Below, piece after piece: positions 1 to 5,845 of a DNA stretch of 9,208 nt (its first letter is position 1; each line of letters starts with the position of its first letter). The DNA comes from Verrucomicrobiales bacterium (GTDB lineage Bacteria; Verrucomicrobiota; Verrucomicrobiia; Verrucomicrobiales; V1-33). A program made the translations under genes and the position numbers. A model generated the notes under the pieces. That model saw nothing but the letters and a program-made list of their open reading frames with translations. It searched no databases and had not been told where the DNA came from. The stretch covers positions 1 through 9,208 of the forward strand of contig JALRGB010000587.1 of the NCBI GenBank assembly GCA_023253575.1. Direction: 5' to 3'.

Positions 1-465
1 CACGCAGGACCGCTGGGAGAGGATATTTTCGGCCATAGCGGCGAGGGTGGTGGTTTTCCCCATGCCAGCTGGGCCGGTGACGAGGACGAGGCCTGAGCGG
101 GCTTCACAAAAATCGAGAGCGGTCTGGCCGTGCCCCAGCCCCTGCAGACTGGGGACCTCTTGGGGGATAAATCGAAAGGCGGCCTCAATGGCGCCGCGGC
201 ACATGTGGGCATTGCCGCGGAAGCGTCCGACGCCGGCGACTTGCACGGCAAAATCGATGTCCCATTCTTGTTCGAACCGTGCCCGTTGTGAGTCGGTCAA
301 AGTGCCATAGATGAGACCTTTGGTATCTTCCTGGCGGAGTTCTTGTTCGAGCAGGGGTTTGAGCACGCCGTCGACACGGGCGGCGGGCGGGGCTCCGACC
401 ACCAGATGAAGATCGGAGCCGCCGATTGCGCGGGTGGCCATGAGGAGATCGACAATATCGTTCAT
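1..465 (-). CDS. pilT: PilT-type pilus retraction ATPase (3' end cut by window edge)
   Basis: The 155 visible residues are the N-terminal part of a PilT-family hexameric ATPase, the cytoplasmic motor that depolymerises type IV pili for twitching motility. The N-terminal domain shows the family signature G-S-D-L-H-L (residues 16-21), the 'R-V-D-G' strand (30-33), and R-F-R-x-N (81-85). The start of the ATPase domain has G-L-V-L-V-T-G-P leading into Walker A G-P-A-G-M-G-K-T (131-138). The reading frame is open to base 1, so the Asp box, Walker B and His box lie outside. The ATG at 463-465 fits the usual PilT N-terminus (M-N-D-I-V-D-L-L). No Shine-Dalgarno sequence is present; the 84 bases before it are strikingly C-rich on the coding strand. 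It follows another PilT/PilU-family gene in the same direction, so co-transcription is likely. The family is certain; the PilT rather than PilU role is inferred from the N-terminus only. Confidence 0.9.
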   Translation of the reverse strand, partial: MNDIVDLLMATRAIGGSDLHLVVGAPPAARVDGVLKPLLEQELRQEDTKGLIYGTLTDSQRARFEQEWDIDFAVQVAGVGRFRGNAHMCRGAIEAAFRFIPQEVPSLQGLGHGQTALDFCEARSGLVLVTGPAGMGKTTTLAAMAENILSQRSCV

Positions 466-549
466 CGGGGTGCGGGGGTGTGGAATCGGGGTGGAAGGGC
501 GAGAAAACGGTGGTGGTTGCGGAGTGGGTGGGATTGGGGCTTGGGACGG

Positions 550-1611
550 TCAGATCAGGCCGCGCATGGCACGTTGGAGATCGCCGGGGTTGGGGGCGGC
601 GGCGAGGGCGGTTTCTTCGGTGATTCGTCCTTCGCTGAGGGCTCCGAGCAGAGCGCGCAGGAAGGACTGAGTTTCCGGGGTCTGGCTGCGATTGAGGTGG
701 TCCCGGATATCGGGCAATTTTTCGCCACGAATCCACGGACGGGTGGCGCCCGAATTTTCCAAGAATTCGCAGAGCATGGTCATGCCGCCATCTGGGCCGG
801 CTCGGGGGACGAGGATCTGGCTGAGTACGCCGACGAGCTGCATGGAAAGCAGGAGCAGTCCACTGGCGCGCTCGCGGTCGGGGAACATGGTGTTGAGTCG
901 TTCGAGGGTATCGACGCAGTCGGTACTGTGCAGAGTGCTGAGGACCAAGTGTCCGGTTTCGCACGCTTGGAGTGCGGTGAAAGCGGTTTCGGCGTCGCGG
1001 ATTTCACCAAGGAAGATGACATCCGGGGCTTGTCGCAGGGCGGCGCGCAGGGCCCGCGGGAACGAGTGGGTGTCGGTTCCTATTTCGCGCTGGGTAAAAA
1101 GCGAATGGCGGCTGGTGAATTGGTATTCGATCGGATCTTCCAGCGTGATGATGTGTTTTTGGAAGTGGGCATTGATCCATTCCAGGCAGGAAGCGAGGGT
1201 CGTTGACTTTCCGGAGCCGGTGGCTCCGGTCACCAAAATCAAACCGGAGCGGCGTTGCAGCCAGGGGATGAGCACGTGTTCTGGAACCCCAAGTGATTCC
1301 ATGGCTGGGACTTGAGTCTTGATGACCCGGAGGGCGGCACCTAACCGGCCGCTGTGACGGAAAAGGGAGACGCGGAACCTCGATCCTTCCTCGAGCGTGA
1401 AGCTGGCATCATGATCGGTCTGGTTGGCTGGGTCCGCTCCGCAATCGCGCCAAAATCCAGCCAGATCATCGTGCGTCACTGGCGGTTCGGATAATTCTTG
1501 AACTGCCCCGTTGAGCTTCACTCTCGGTGGACCTCCTTCCTCCAGAAAAAGATCGCTGGCCCCGTGCTGGCGGGTGCTCTGAAGATGGCGCAGGATGGAC
1601 GCGGACGGCAT
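550..1611 (-). CDS. PilT/PilU-family type IV pilus ATPase, PilU-like C-terminus
   Basis: A full-length secretion-type AAA+ motor, 353 residues from the ATG at 1609-1611, close to usual PilT/PilU length. An in-frame TTG seven codons upstream (1630-1632), right after an in-frame TGA, is the only longer option; neither start has a clear ribosome binding site. Residue numbers here count from that TTG. G-A-S-D-L-F-L (24-30) matches the N-terminal signature. Walker A is G-A-T-G-S-G-K-S-T (136-144), the Asp box L-E-D-P-I-E-Y (164-170), Walker B D-V-I-F-L-G-E-I-R-D (204-213) and the His box T-G-H-L-V-L-S-T-L-H (226-235). Every catalytic residue expected is present, so the ATPase should be active. The A-I-R-N-L-I-R-E motif needed for retraction by PilT is not present at its expected place (near 294-305). 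The C-terminal stretch (321-355) resembles PilU ('S-F...A-L...G-R-I-T...A-L'). It may be the accessory motor partner of the PilT encoded 84 bases downstream. Family assignment is firm; the PilU role is an inference. Confidence 0.88.
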   Translation of the reverse strand: MPSASILRHLQSTRQHGASDLFLEEGGPPRVKLNGAVQELSEPPVTHDDLAGFWRDCGADPANQTDHDASFTLEEGSRFRVSLFRHSGRLGAALRVIKTQVPAMESLGVPEHVLIPWLQRRSGLILVTGATGSGKSTTLASCLEWINAHFQKHIITLEDPIEYQFTSRHSLFTQREIGTDTHSFPRALRAALRQAPDVIFLGEIRDAETAFTALQACETGHLVLSTLHSTDCVDTLERLNTMFPDRERASGLLLLSMQLVGVLSQILVPRAGPDGGMTMLCEFLENSGATRPWIRGEKLPDIRDHLNRSQTPETQSFLRALLGALSEGRITEETALAAAPNPGDLQRAMRGLI

Positions 1612-1664
1612 GGCAAGACGAAATGAACGCAATCAGTTCGTCATAGCGAGTCCGATGGCGCTGG

Positions 1665-1683
1665 CATTTTAATTTCTAAAATG
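1665..1683. promoter_or_regulatory. Perfect 7-bp inverted repeat upstream of the pilus ATPase pair
   Basis: CATTTTA (1665-1671) and TAAAATG (1677-1683) form a perfect inverted repeat around a 5-base spacer, in an AT-rich island inside otherwise GC-rich DNA, 53 bases upstream of the ATG at 1611. On the minus strand the arm 1666-1671 reads TAAAAT, a good -10 hexamer. The -35 candidate 17 bases further upstream (1689-1694, CGGTCA) is weak. The size and position fit a regulator-binding site or promoter for the ATPase genes, but this rests on sequence appearance alone. The 158-base gap between the regulator stop (1792) and this gene leaves room for a separate promoter. Confidence 0.35.
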
Positions 1684-1791
1684 AAAAATGACCGAAGCTA
1701 CATGGCGAACCCATGGAATTTTTGGCCATCGGGGATGGAGAAAAATGGAAGGTCCCGGGTGATGGCGGGCGGCCCGACGGCAAATCTGCCT

Positions 1792-3159
1792 CTATTGCAG
1801 GATTTTATCGCGTTCGAGCTTCAACCCCATTTTGCGATAGAGGGTAGCGATGCTGACGCCGAGCATGGAGGCCGTTTTTTCCCGTGATCCTTCATTAAAT
1901 TTGAGAGTTTCGCGGATAAAGATGCGTTCTTGTTTACGGATGTAGTCGTCGAGGGACGAGCCGATGGGCAGCTGATGGCGAACGCCGGCCATATCAGCGT
2001 CGGTGACCTCAATCTTTTGGGTAATCTTGGGCGGCAGGTCGGCTGGACGGACTTTTTTGCCGTCGGCGAAGGTGCAGGCCCGTTCAATGGCGTTTTGTAA
2101 TTCCCCGACGTTGCCTGGCCAAGCGTAATTTTTCAGCAGGTCGAGCGCATAGCGGTCGATTTCATCGATCTCGAGGCCCGAGACGCGTGCGTAATTTTTG
2201 AGAAAGTGGAGCGAGAGGGTTTCGATGTCTTCCCGGCGCTGCCGCAGGGGCGGCACTTGAATGGGGATGACGGAAATGCGGTAAAACAAGTCTTCGCGGA
2301 AGCGACCTTCTTTGAGCAGGTTTTCTAGCGGCTGGCTGCTGGTGGCGATGAAACGAACGTCTTCAGCGGCGAGCAGGTTGCCGCGGAGGCGTTTGGCGGA
2401 TAGCCCTTCGAGAAAGGCGTTGAGCTGACTCTGAATATGGAGCGGGAGATGGTGGATTTCCTCGACCACGACCGTCCCACCCTGAGCGCGGGTGAAAATG
2501 GTGGAGCCGCCCGATGAGCCGCCAAAAAGTTCCTGTTCAAGGAGTTCTGGGGGGAGGGCTGAGCAGTGGAGCACTTTGAACGGGGCGACCCGGCGGCGGC
2601 TGCGGTCATGAATGGCCCGGGCCAGCAGGTGCTTGCCACTGCCAAACTCGCCTTCCAGCAAAACGGGACTGTCATTGTCCGCAATCTTGGCCACCAGCCG
2701 TAAGATTTCCTTAAACTGCGGGCTTTCACCCACCATCACTGTGCCATGGCCGACATCCGCATCAGCTGGAATCATCGGTAGCAAAGGAGCCGCCGCCGTC
2801 CCAGGGCTGATCGCCCGGTTGATGGTCCGCTGCAAATCATCCAGCTCAAATGGCTTGGTCAAATAATCAAAAGCCCCCAACTTCATCGCCGCCACCGCGT
2901 TCTCCACCGAAGCAAATCCCGTCACCATCACCACGTTCATCGACGGATGATCACGCCCGCAGCGCTCGATAATTTCCAGCCCATCCATGTCGCCAATCCG
3001 TAGATCAACAATCGCTAGCTCCGGCCGCAATGAATTGATGGCCGATAACCCCTCGCGCCCCGTCTGATACGTGAAGGTCTCATGGCCCATTCTCCGGGCC
3101 AGCTGGCTCATCATTTCCAGCATGCCGGTTTCGTCGTCGATAATGACAATTTTAGCCAT
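1792..3159 (-). CDS. NtrC-type response regulator with degenerate AAA+ domain lacking GAFTGA
   Basis: 455 residues with three domains. The receiver (1-118) is intact: D8/D9 acidic pair, phospho-acceptor D52, T80 and K102. The AAA+ domain (about 142-365) aligns well with sigma-54 activators such as NtrC and PspF. It keeps Walker A G-E-F-G-S-G-K (170-176), both arginine fingers (R288, R294) and P-P-L-R-Q-R-R-E-D-I. However, between E-L-F-G (210-213) and G-G-T (227-229) there are 13 residues where NtrC has about 21, and the GAFTGA sigma-54 contact loop is gone. Walker B has E-E (233-234) instead of D-E. The A-A-T-N sensor I is A-T-S-S (272-275), the glutamate-switch Asn is His199, and the sensor II Arg of G-N-V-R-E-L is Gly352. 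A Fis-type helix-turn-helix (about 412-448) closes the protein. It probably binds DNA in a phosphorylation-dependent way, as a sigma-54-independent activator or a repressor. No histidine kinase is visible. The ATG at 3157-3159 fits the receiver start; no Shine-Dalgarno is present. It lies upstream of the pilus ATPases. Confidence 0.93.
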   Translation of the reverse strand: MAKIVIIDDETGMLEMMSQLARRMGHETFTYQTGREGLSAINSLRPELAIVDLRIGDMDGLEIIERCGRDHPSMNVVMVTGFASVENAVAAMKLGAFDYLTKPFELDDLQRTINRAISPGTAAAPLLPMIPADADVGHGTVMVGESPQFKEILRLVAKIADNDSPVLLEGEFGSGKHLLARAIHDRSRRRVAPFKVLHCSALPPELLEQELFGGSSGGSTIFTRAQGGTVVVEEIHHLPLHIQSQLNAFLEGLSAKRLRGNLLAAEDVRFIATSSQPLENLLKEGRFREDLFYRISVIPIQVPPLRQRREDIETLSLHFLKNYARVSGLEIDEIDRYALDLLKNYAWPGNVGELQNAIERACTFADGKKVRPADLPPKITQKIEVTDADMAGVRHQLPIGSSLDDYIRKQERIFIRETLKFNEGSREKTASMLGVSIATLYRKMGLKLERDKILQ

Positions 3160-3192
3160 GGTAAAATAAAGGAGTAATAAATAGTCTCAGCT

Positions 3193-3244
3193 GTGAGCCG
3201 ATCAGAGCTCACTCCGAAGTGAATCAGATTTGCTGATTATTCAC
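3193..3244. promoter_or_regulatory. Cluster of inverted repeats in the regulator leader (possible operators)
   Basis: GTGAGC (3193-3198) pairs with GCTCAC (3207-3212) over 8 bases. AATCAG (3222-3227) pairs with CTGATT (3233-3238) over 5 bases. The second is embedded in a wider imperfect repeat, GTGAAT (3219-3224) with ATTCAC (3239-3244). They lie 34-85 bases upstream of the response regulator ATG and downstream of the best promoter candidate. They could therefore be operators read as DNA (for example autoregulation by the Fis-type helix-turn-helix) or hairpins in the leader RNA. Perfect symmetry is seen directly; function is inferred. Confidence 0.4.
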
Positions 3245-3279
3245 ATGTCTAAACGAATTTTGACGCAGTAGCAACGTTG

Positions 3280-3308
3280 ATTTTAGCAAAAGTGAGAAAA
3301 TCCGTGAA
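3280..3308 (-). promoter_or_regulatory. Candidate sigma-70-type promoter for the response regulator
   Basis: On the minus strand TTCACG (3303-3308) is separated by 17 bases from TAAAAT (3280-3285). That is four of six and five of six matches to the -35 and -10 consensus, in an AT-rich stretch. It would give a leader of roughly 110 bases containing the inverted repeats at 3193-3244. The promoter consensus of this phylum may differ, so confidence is limited. Confidence 0.35.
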
Positions 3309-3429
3309 TTGCGACGTGCGGGCCGGCGGCGCGGTGGACGGGAGGGCTTTTCTGCCGGTGGGGGGCCGGGGGCGCGCTGGCCGGTTGGGGGCGCCATGGC
3401 TGACGCGGGCTGACCGCGGGCGAGTAGTT

Positions 3430-4767
3430 TTACGGGGCGTCGGTTTCGCTGGCCTGTTTGGTGAGGATCGACTGGATGCTTTCTTGACTGAGGCCGGAGG
3501 AAGTGAGGGCGGCGGCGGCGGCGGCTGGGTCTTTCATTTGCCAGCCTTTAAAAACCTGTCCCATGGTCTCGGTGCGCTGGGTTTCGTCACTGATCTGACC
3601 GGCCCACGCCATGGCGCTTTCGGGGTCGCGGTTGGCGATCCGGGTGGCGAAGGAGGAGCGGGCTTGATCCAGATCTTGGGATGGTGGCTGGGCGCCGAGC
3701 CAAGCGCCGGCGGCATTGGCGTCGGAACCGACCCATTGGCTGACGACTTGATTGTAAACCTCCGACTTTTTATTAGGGCCGGCATTTTCGACCAAATAAG
3801 TGGCCCCGCGGGCGGGGTCGGACATCATCAGCATGGTGCCGACGCGCTGGGAAACCTCCGCTCGTTCTTCTGCGGGCAGGGCCGAGGTGGCGGCCATGGC
3901 CTTTTCAGGGTCCATCATGGCGAGTTGCCCCAGAATGGCGGCGCGGGCCTCCTTTCGTTCGTTGGCGTCAGGGAGTTTCGAAATTTCATCCATCAGCCGG
4001 TTGCGGGAGGTGTCGTCAAAAGCGGACTGGGCGATGCCATTTAAAGCCATTTGTCGTTCTTGCGGGTCCTGCAGTTCGGCGAGCCGGGCGAACGCTTTGT
4101 CGGGATCTTGAGCGGCCAGAGAGGAGAAGAGTCCCATCATCATCATGCCGCGGCCTCCCATGGGGCCGTCTGCGCCTACATCATCGGATTTTTGGATGTG
4201 CTCCCACGCGGCGTCGGGATCGCTTTGGGCCCAGGCGGAAAGCACTCCCATTTTCGCCATTTGCATCATAGGGCCTTTATCACTAACGGATTCGTCGGCG
4301 TACCGCAGCGCTCCCGGACCGTCTTTTTCGGCCCAGCGGCTGAGTAGGACCATACTGAGCATCATTTTCGCCCCGGGTTCTTTGATTTCCTCGGTTCGTT
4401 TCAGTGCTTCCTGTAGATCCTCGTCACGGATTTGGCCTATCAGCGTGATGGCTTTGAGCGCGGACGACGGGTTTTGCATGCCCCCGGTGCGCATGAGGCT
4501 TTGTACTTGGCCGAGGATACCGTCGAGCGAGAGGGGGACGGCGGCCGGAGCGGAAGGTGAGGAGTTGCCGGAGCCAGAGCCGGAGAGGGCGGGGGCAGGG
4601 CGTCCGTTCTTGAGGGGTTTGGGCCTGCTGGGACCCTCTGCCGTTTCACCCATCGCGCCGAGAGTGCCGGCGCCGGCGGCGGAGCCTGAGTGGCGGCCAT
4701 GCCACCACGCGGCGGTGACAGTTCCCAGCCAGAGCGTTGTGGTCAGAACGATAGTTGCGCGTTTCAT
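3430..4767 (-). CDS. Membrane-anchored protein of tandem 32-residue 'WAxxDPxxA' helical repeats
   Basis: 445 residues; I do not recognise a named family. The N-terminus (M-K-R-A-T, then a hydrophobic stretch about 5-22) is a signal anchor or signal peptide. Residues 28-80 are a low-complexity Gly/Ser/Pro/Ala linker. The rest is a tandem repeat with core '[W/L]-A-x-x-D-P-x-x-A-x-x-x-[hydrophobic]'. The key Asp falls at 149, 183, 221, 251 (degenerate), 286, 317, 349, 381 and 413, a spacing that settles to exactly 32 residues in the C-terminal copies. Such a period suggests paired alpha-helices stacking into a solenoid, like TPR or HEAT repeats. A Met-rich patch (202-212, four Met in a row) interrupts the third repeat. 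No catalytic motif is visible. It is likely an envelope scaffold or protein-protein interaction surface. The ATG at 4765-4767 gives the natural signal sequence. The gene follows the YfgM-like gene by 94 bases containing a hairpin. Confidence 0.85.
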   Translation of the reverse strand: MKRATIVLTTTLWLGTVTAAWWHGRHSGSAAGAGTLGAMGETAEGPSRPKPLKNGRPAPALSGSGSGNSSPSAPAAVPLSLDGILGQVQSLMRTGGMQNPSSALKAITLIGQIRDEDLQEALKRTEEIKEPGAKMMLSMVLLSRWAEKDGPGALRYADESVSDKGPMMQMAKMGVLSAWAQSDPDAAWEHIQKSDDVGADGPMGGRGMMMMGLFSSLAAQDPDKAFARLAELQDPQERQMALNGIAQSAFDDTSRNRLMDEISKLPDANERKEARAAILGQLAMMDPEKAMAATSALPAEERAEVSQRVGTMLMMSDPARGATYLVENAGPNKKSEVYNQVVSQWVGSDANAAGAWLGAQPPSQDLDQARSSFATRIANRDPESAMAWAGQISDETQRTETMGQVFKGWQMKDPAAAAAALTSSGLSQESIQSILTKQASETDAP

Positions 4768-4773
4768 AAAAAG

Positions 4774-4825
4774 AATGATCCCGATTGCGGGTCCGCATCA
4801 GTAGCGACCGACCCGCGAAATCATT
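4774..4825 (-). terminator. Two-part hairpin plus T-run just before the repeat-protein start codon
   Basis: On the plus strand GCGGGTC (4787-4793) pairs with GACCCGC (4810-4816), and the outer arms AATGAT (4774-4779) pair with ATCATT (4820-4825). On the minus strand the folded stem is followed by CTTTTT, which runs into the ATG at 4767. This looks like an intrinsic terminator or attenuator for transcription coming from the TPR gene, whose stop is 37 bases before the hairpin. The loop is 16 bases and the outer stem is AT-rich, so it could instead be a structure that hides the translation start. Confidence 0.4.
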
Positions 4826-4861
4826 CCTTTGAACCTACCCGCTTCCCGACGGGGTGCAATC

Positions 4862-5818
4862 TTATGGATTGGGCGTCGCCGGCTCGGCCGCGACCGGGGC
4901 TTCCGATGCTGGTGTCTCTGCCGGCGCTGGCGCGGCGGGCGTTTCCGCGGGGGTCGCTGGCGCTGGAGCTGCCGCGGCGGGGGTTTCCGCGGGAGCGGGA
5001 GTGGATTCCGGAGCGGTCGGGAAGTCTGGCGCGGCGGGGAACTGGGGTGAGGCGGGCGCTGGGGCGTCGAAGTTCAGGGCAGGGGCAGGGGCGCCAGGGG
5101 TAGCGGGCGTTGGCGCGGGGGCGGCAGGTTCGGGAACGAATTCTACCGGGGTGGGGGCTTTTAATTTTACCTGAGCGGCGCGTTCTTTGGCTTCGGTCAG
5201 CACTGTGTTGCCGTAGAGGGTATTATCCTTCTGGATGGCATCGTAGACGGCCAGCGCTTCCTCGCGTTTGCCGGCGGCCACCAAGGCGTCGGCTTTGCGC
5301 ATCTGGGCCAGCGGGCGAAGGGGGGAATCGGGAAACTGGTTGATGAACGTGTCGTACGGTCCGGCGTCGGCAGCGGCTCCCTCTTTTTCAGCGGTGAGTA
5401 CGGCGATACGAAACGCCGCTTGGTCCATCATCGGGTGTTTCGGGTGACTGGTCGTGAACTTTTTCAGTTCTTCCAATGCTCCTGCGGTGTCGTTATTTTG
5501 GGCGAGCAGATTGGCGATCATCAGCTGGGCGCTGCCAGCGGCGGTACTTCCTGGATAATTGGCGATGACCTTTTTATAATCATCTAAAGTTTCGGAGCCG
5601 GTAAATGCTTCCGCCTGCAGCCGGAGTTTCTGAGCTGATTGCTGGCGCATGACCAGCCAGCCTCCCACACCCACGCCAGTGACCAGCAGGCCTAGCAGCA
5701 GCTTCTTGAAATGATGTTCCAAGAATGTTTCAAAAGGGGATTGGGACCACTCAAAACGCGCTTCGGGGGCGGTTTCGGCGGTGGCGGGAACGATAGGCTG
5801 CGGCTTGGGGTCGCTCAT
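4862..5818 (-). CDS. Single-pass membrane TPR protein (YfgM-like) with Pro/Ala-rich C-terminal tail
   Basis: 318 residues. A short soluble N-terminus (1-37, ending in H-H-F-K-K) is followed by one transmembrane helix (about 40-57) and R58. By the positive-inside rule this suggests the N-terminus is in the cytoplasm and the bulk in the periplasm. Residues about 66-215 form TPR-like helical pairs, for example 97-125 ('A-Q-L-M-I-A-N-L-L-A-Q...A-L-E-E-L-K-K-F') and 168-197 ('R-K-A-D-A-L-V-A-A-G-K-R-E-E-A-L'). This matches the TPR_21/YfgM architecture: N-terminal anchor then TPRs. In E. coli YfgM is an SecYEG/chaperone-associated envelope factor. From about 221 to the end the protein is nearly all Pro, Ala, Thr and Glu with A-E-T-P-A-A repeats, a tail that ordinary YfgM does not have. 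The ATG at 5816-5818 has no Shine-Dalgarno. It starts 27 bases after the dehydratase stop codon, so the two are probably one transcript. The family is likely but function unproven. Confidence 0.82.
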   Translation of the reverse strand: MSDPKPQPIVPATAETAPEARFEWSQSPFETFLEHHFKKLLLGLLVTGVGVGGWLVMRQQSAQKLRLQAEAFTGSETLDDYKKVIANYPGSTAAGSAQLMIANLLAQNNDTAGALEELKKFTTSHPKHPMMDQAAFRIAVLTAEKEGAAADAGPYDTFINQFPDSPLRPLAQMRKADALVAAGKREEALAVYDAIQKDNTLYGNTVLTEAKERAAQVKLKAPTPVEFVPEPAAPAPTPATPGAPAPALNFDAPAPASPQFPAAPDFPTAPESTPAPAETPAAAAPAPATPAETPAAPAPAETPASEAPVAAEPATPNP

Positions 5819-5845
5819 GGGTAAAAATCGGGGGGCGGAAGGGGG

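Larger units (their letters stand above)
3160..3429. other. 270-base intergenic region before the response regulator
   Basis: Two distinct halves. Bases 3160-3310 are AT-rich and hold a candidate promoter and nested inverted repeats, described separately. Bases 3311-3429, next to the stop codon of the repeat protein, are extremely GC-rich, with runs of G on the plus strand and several short GGCC/CCGG self-complementary stretches. I find no stem followed by a T-run that would qualify as a terminator, and no convincing small gene. Confidence 0.5.

Noticed and set aside
343..1206. Long plus-strand open frame (287 codons) opposite the PilU-like gene
   Set aside because: Antisense shadow of a gene with firm motifs; the translation is Gly-rich and resembles no family. 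Such frames are expected in GC-rich DNA with strong third-position bias.
1661..1680. TGGCATTTTAATTTCT as a sigma-54 promoter
   Set aside because: Wrong strand for the pilus genes, and the -12 element lacks the required GC; no better TGGC-N-TTGC match was found in the gaps.
3311..3429. GC-rich GGCC/CCGG stretch as terminator of the repeat-protein gene
   Set aside because: Only 4-6 bp self-complementary arms, no T-run on the minus strand, and the most obvious repeat (CGCGGGC) is direct rather than inverted.
3277..4044. Plus-strand frame of 255 codons
   Set aside because: Antisense to the repeat protein, Gly-rich, begins in the intergenic promoter region and has no domain signal.
4862..5155. 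Short direct DNA repeats as a CRISPR array or minisatellite
   Set aside because: They follow from A-E-T-P-A-A and P-A-P-A codon repeats in the protein tail, are not uniform and have no unique spacers.
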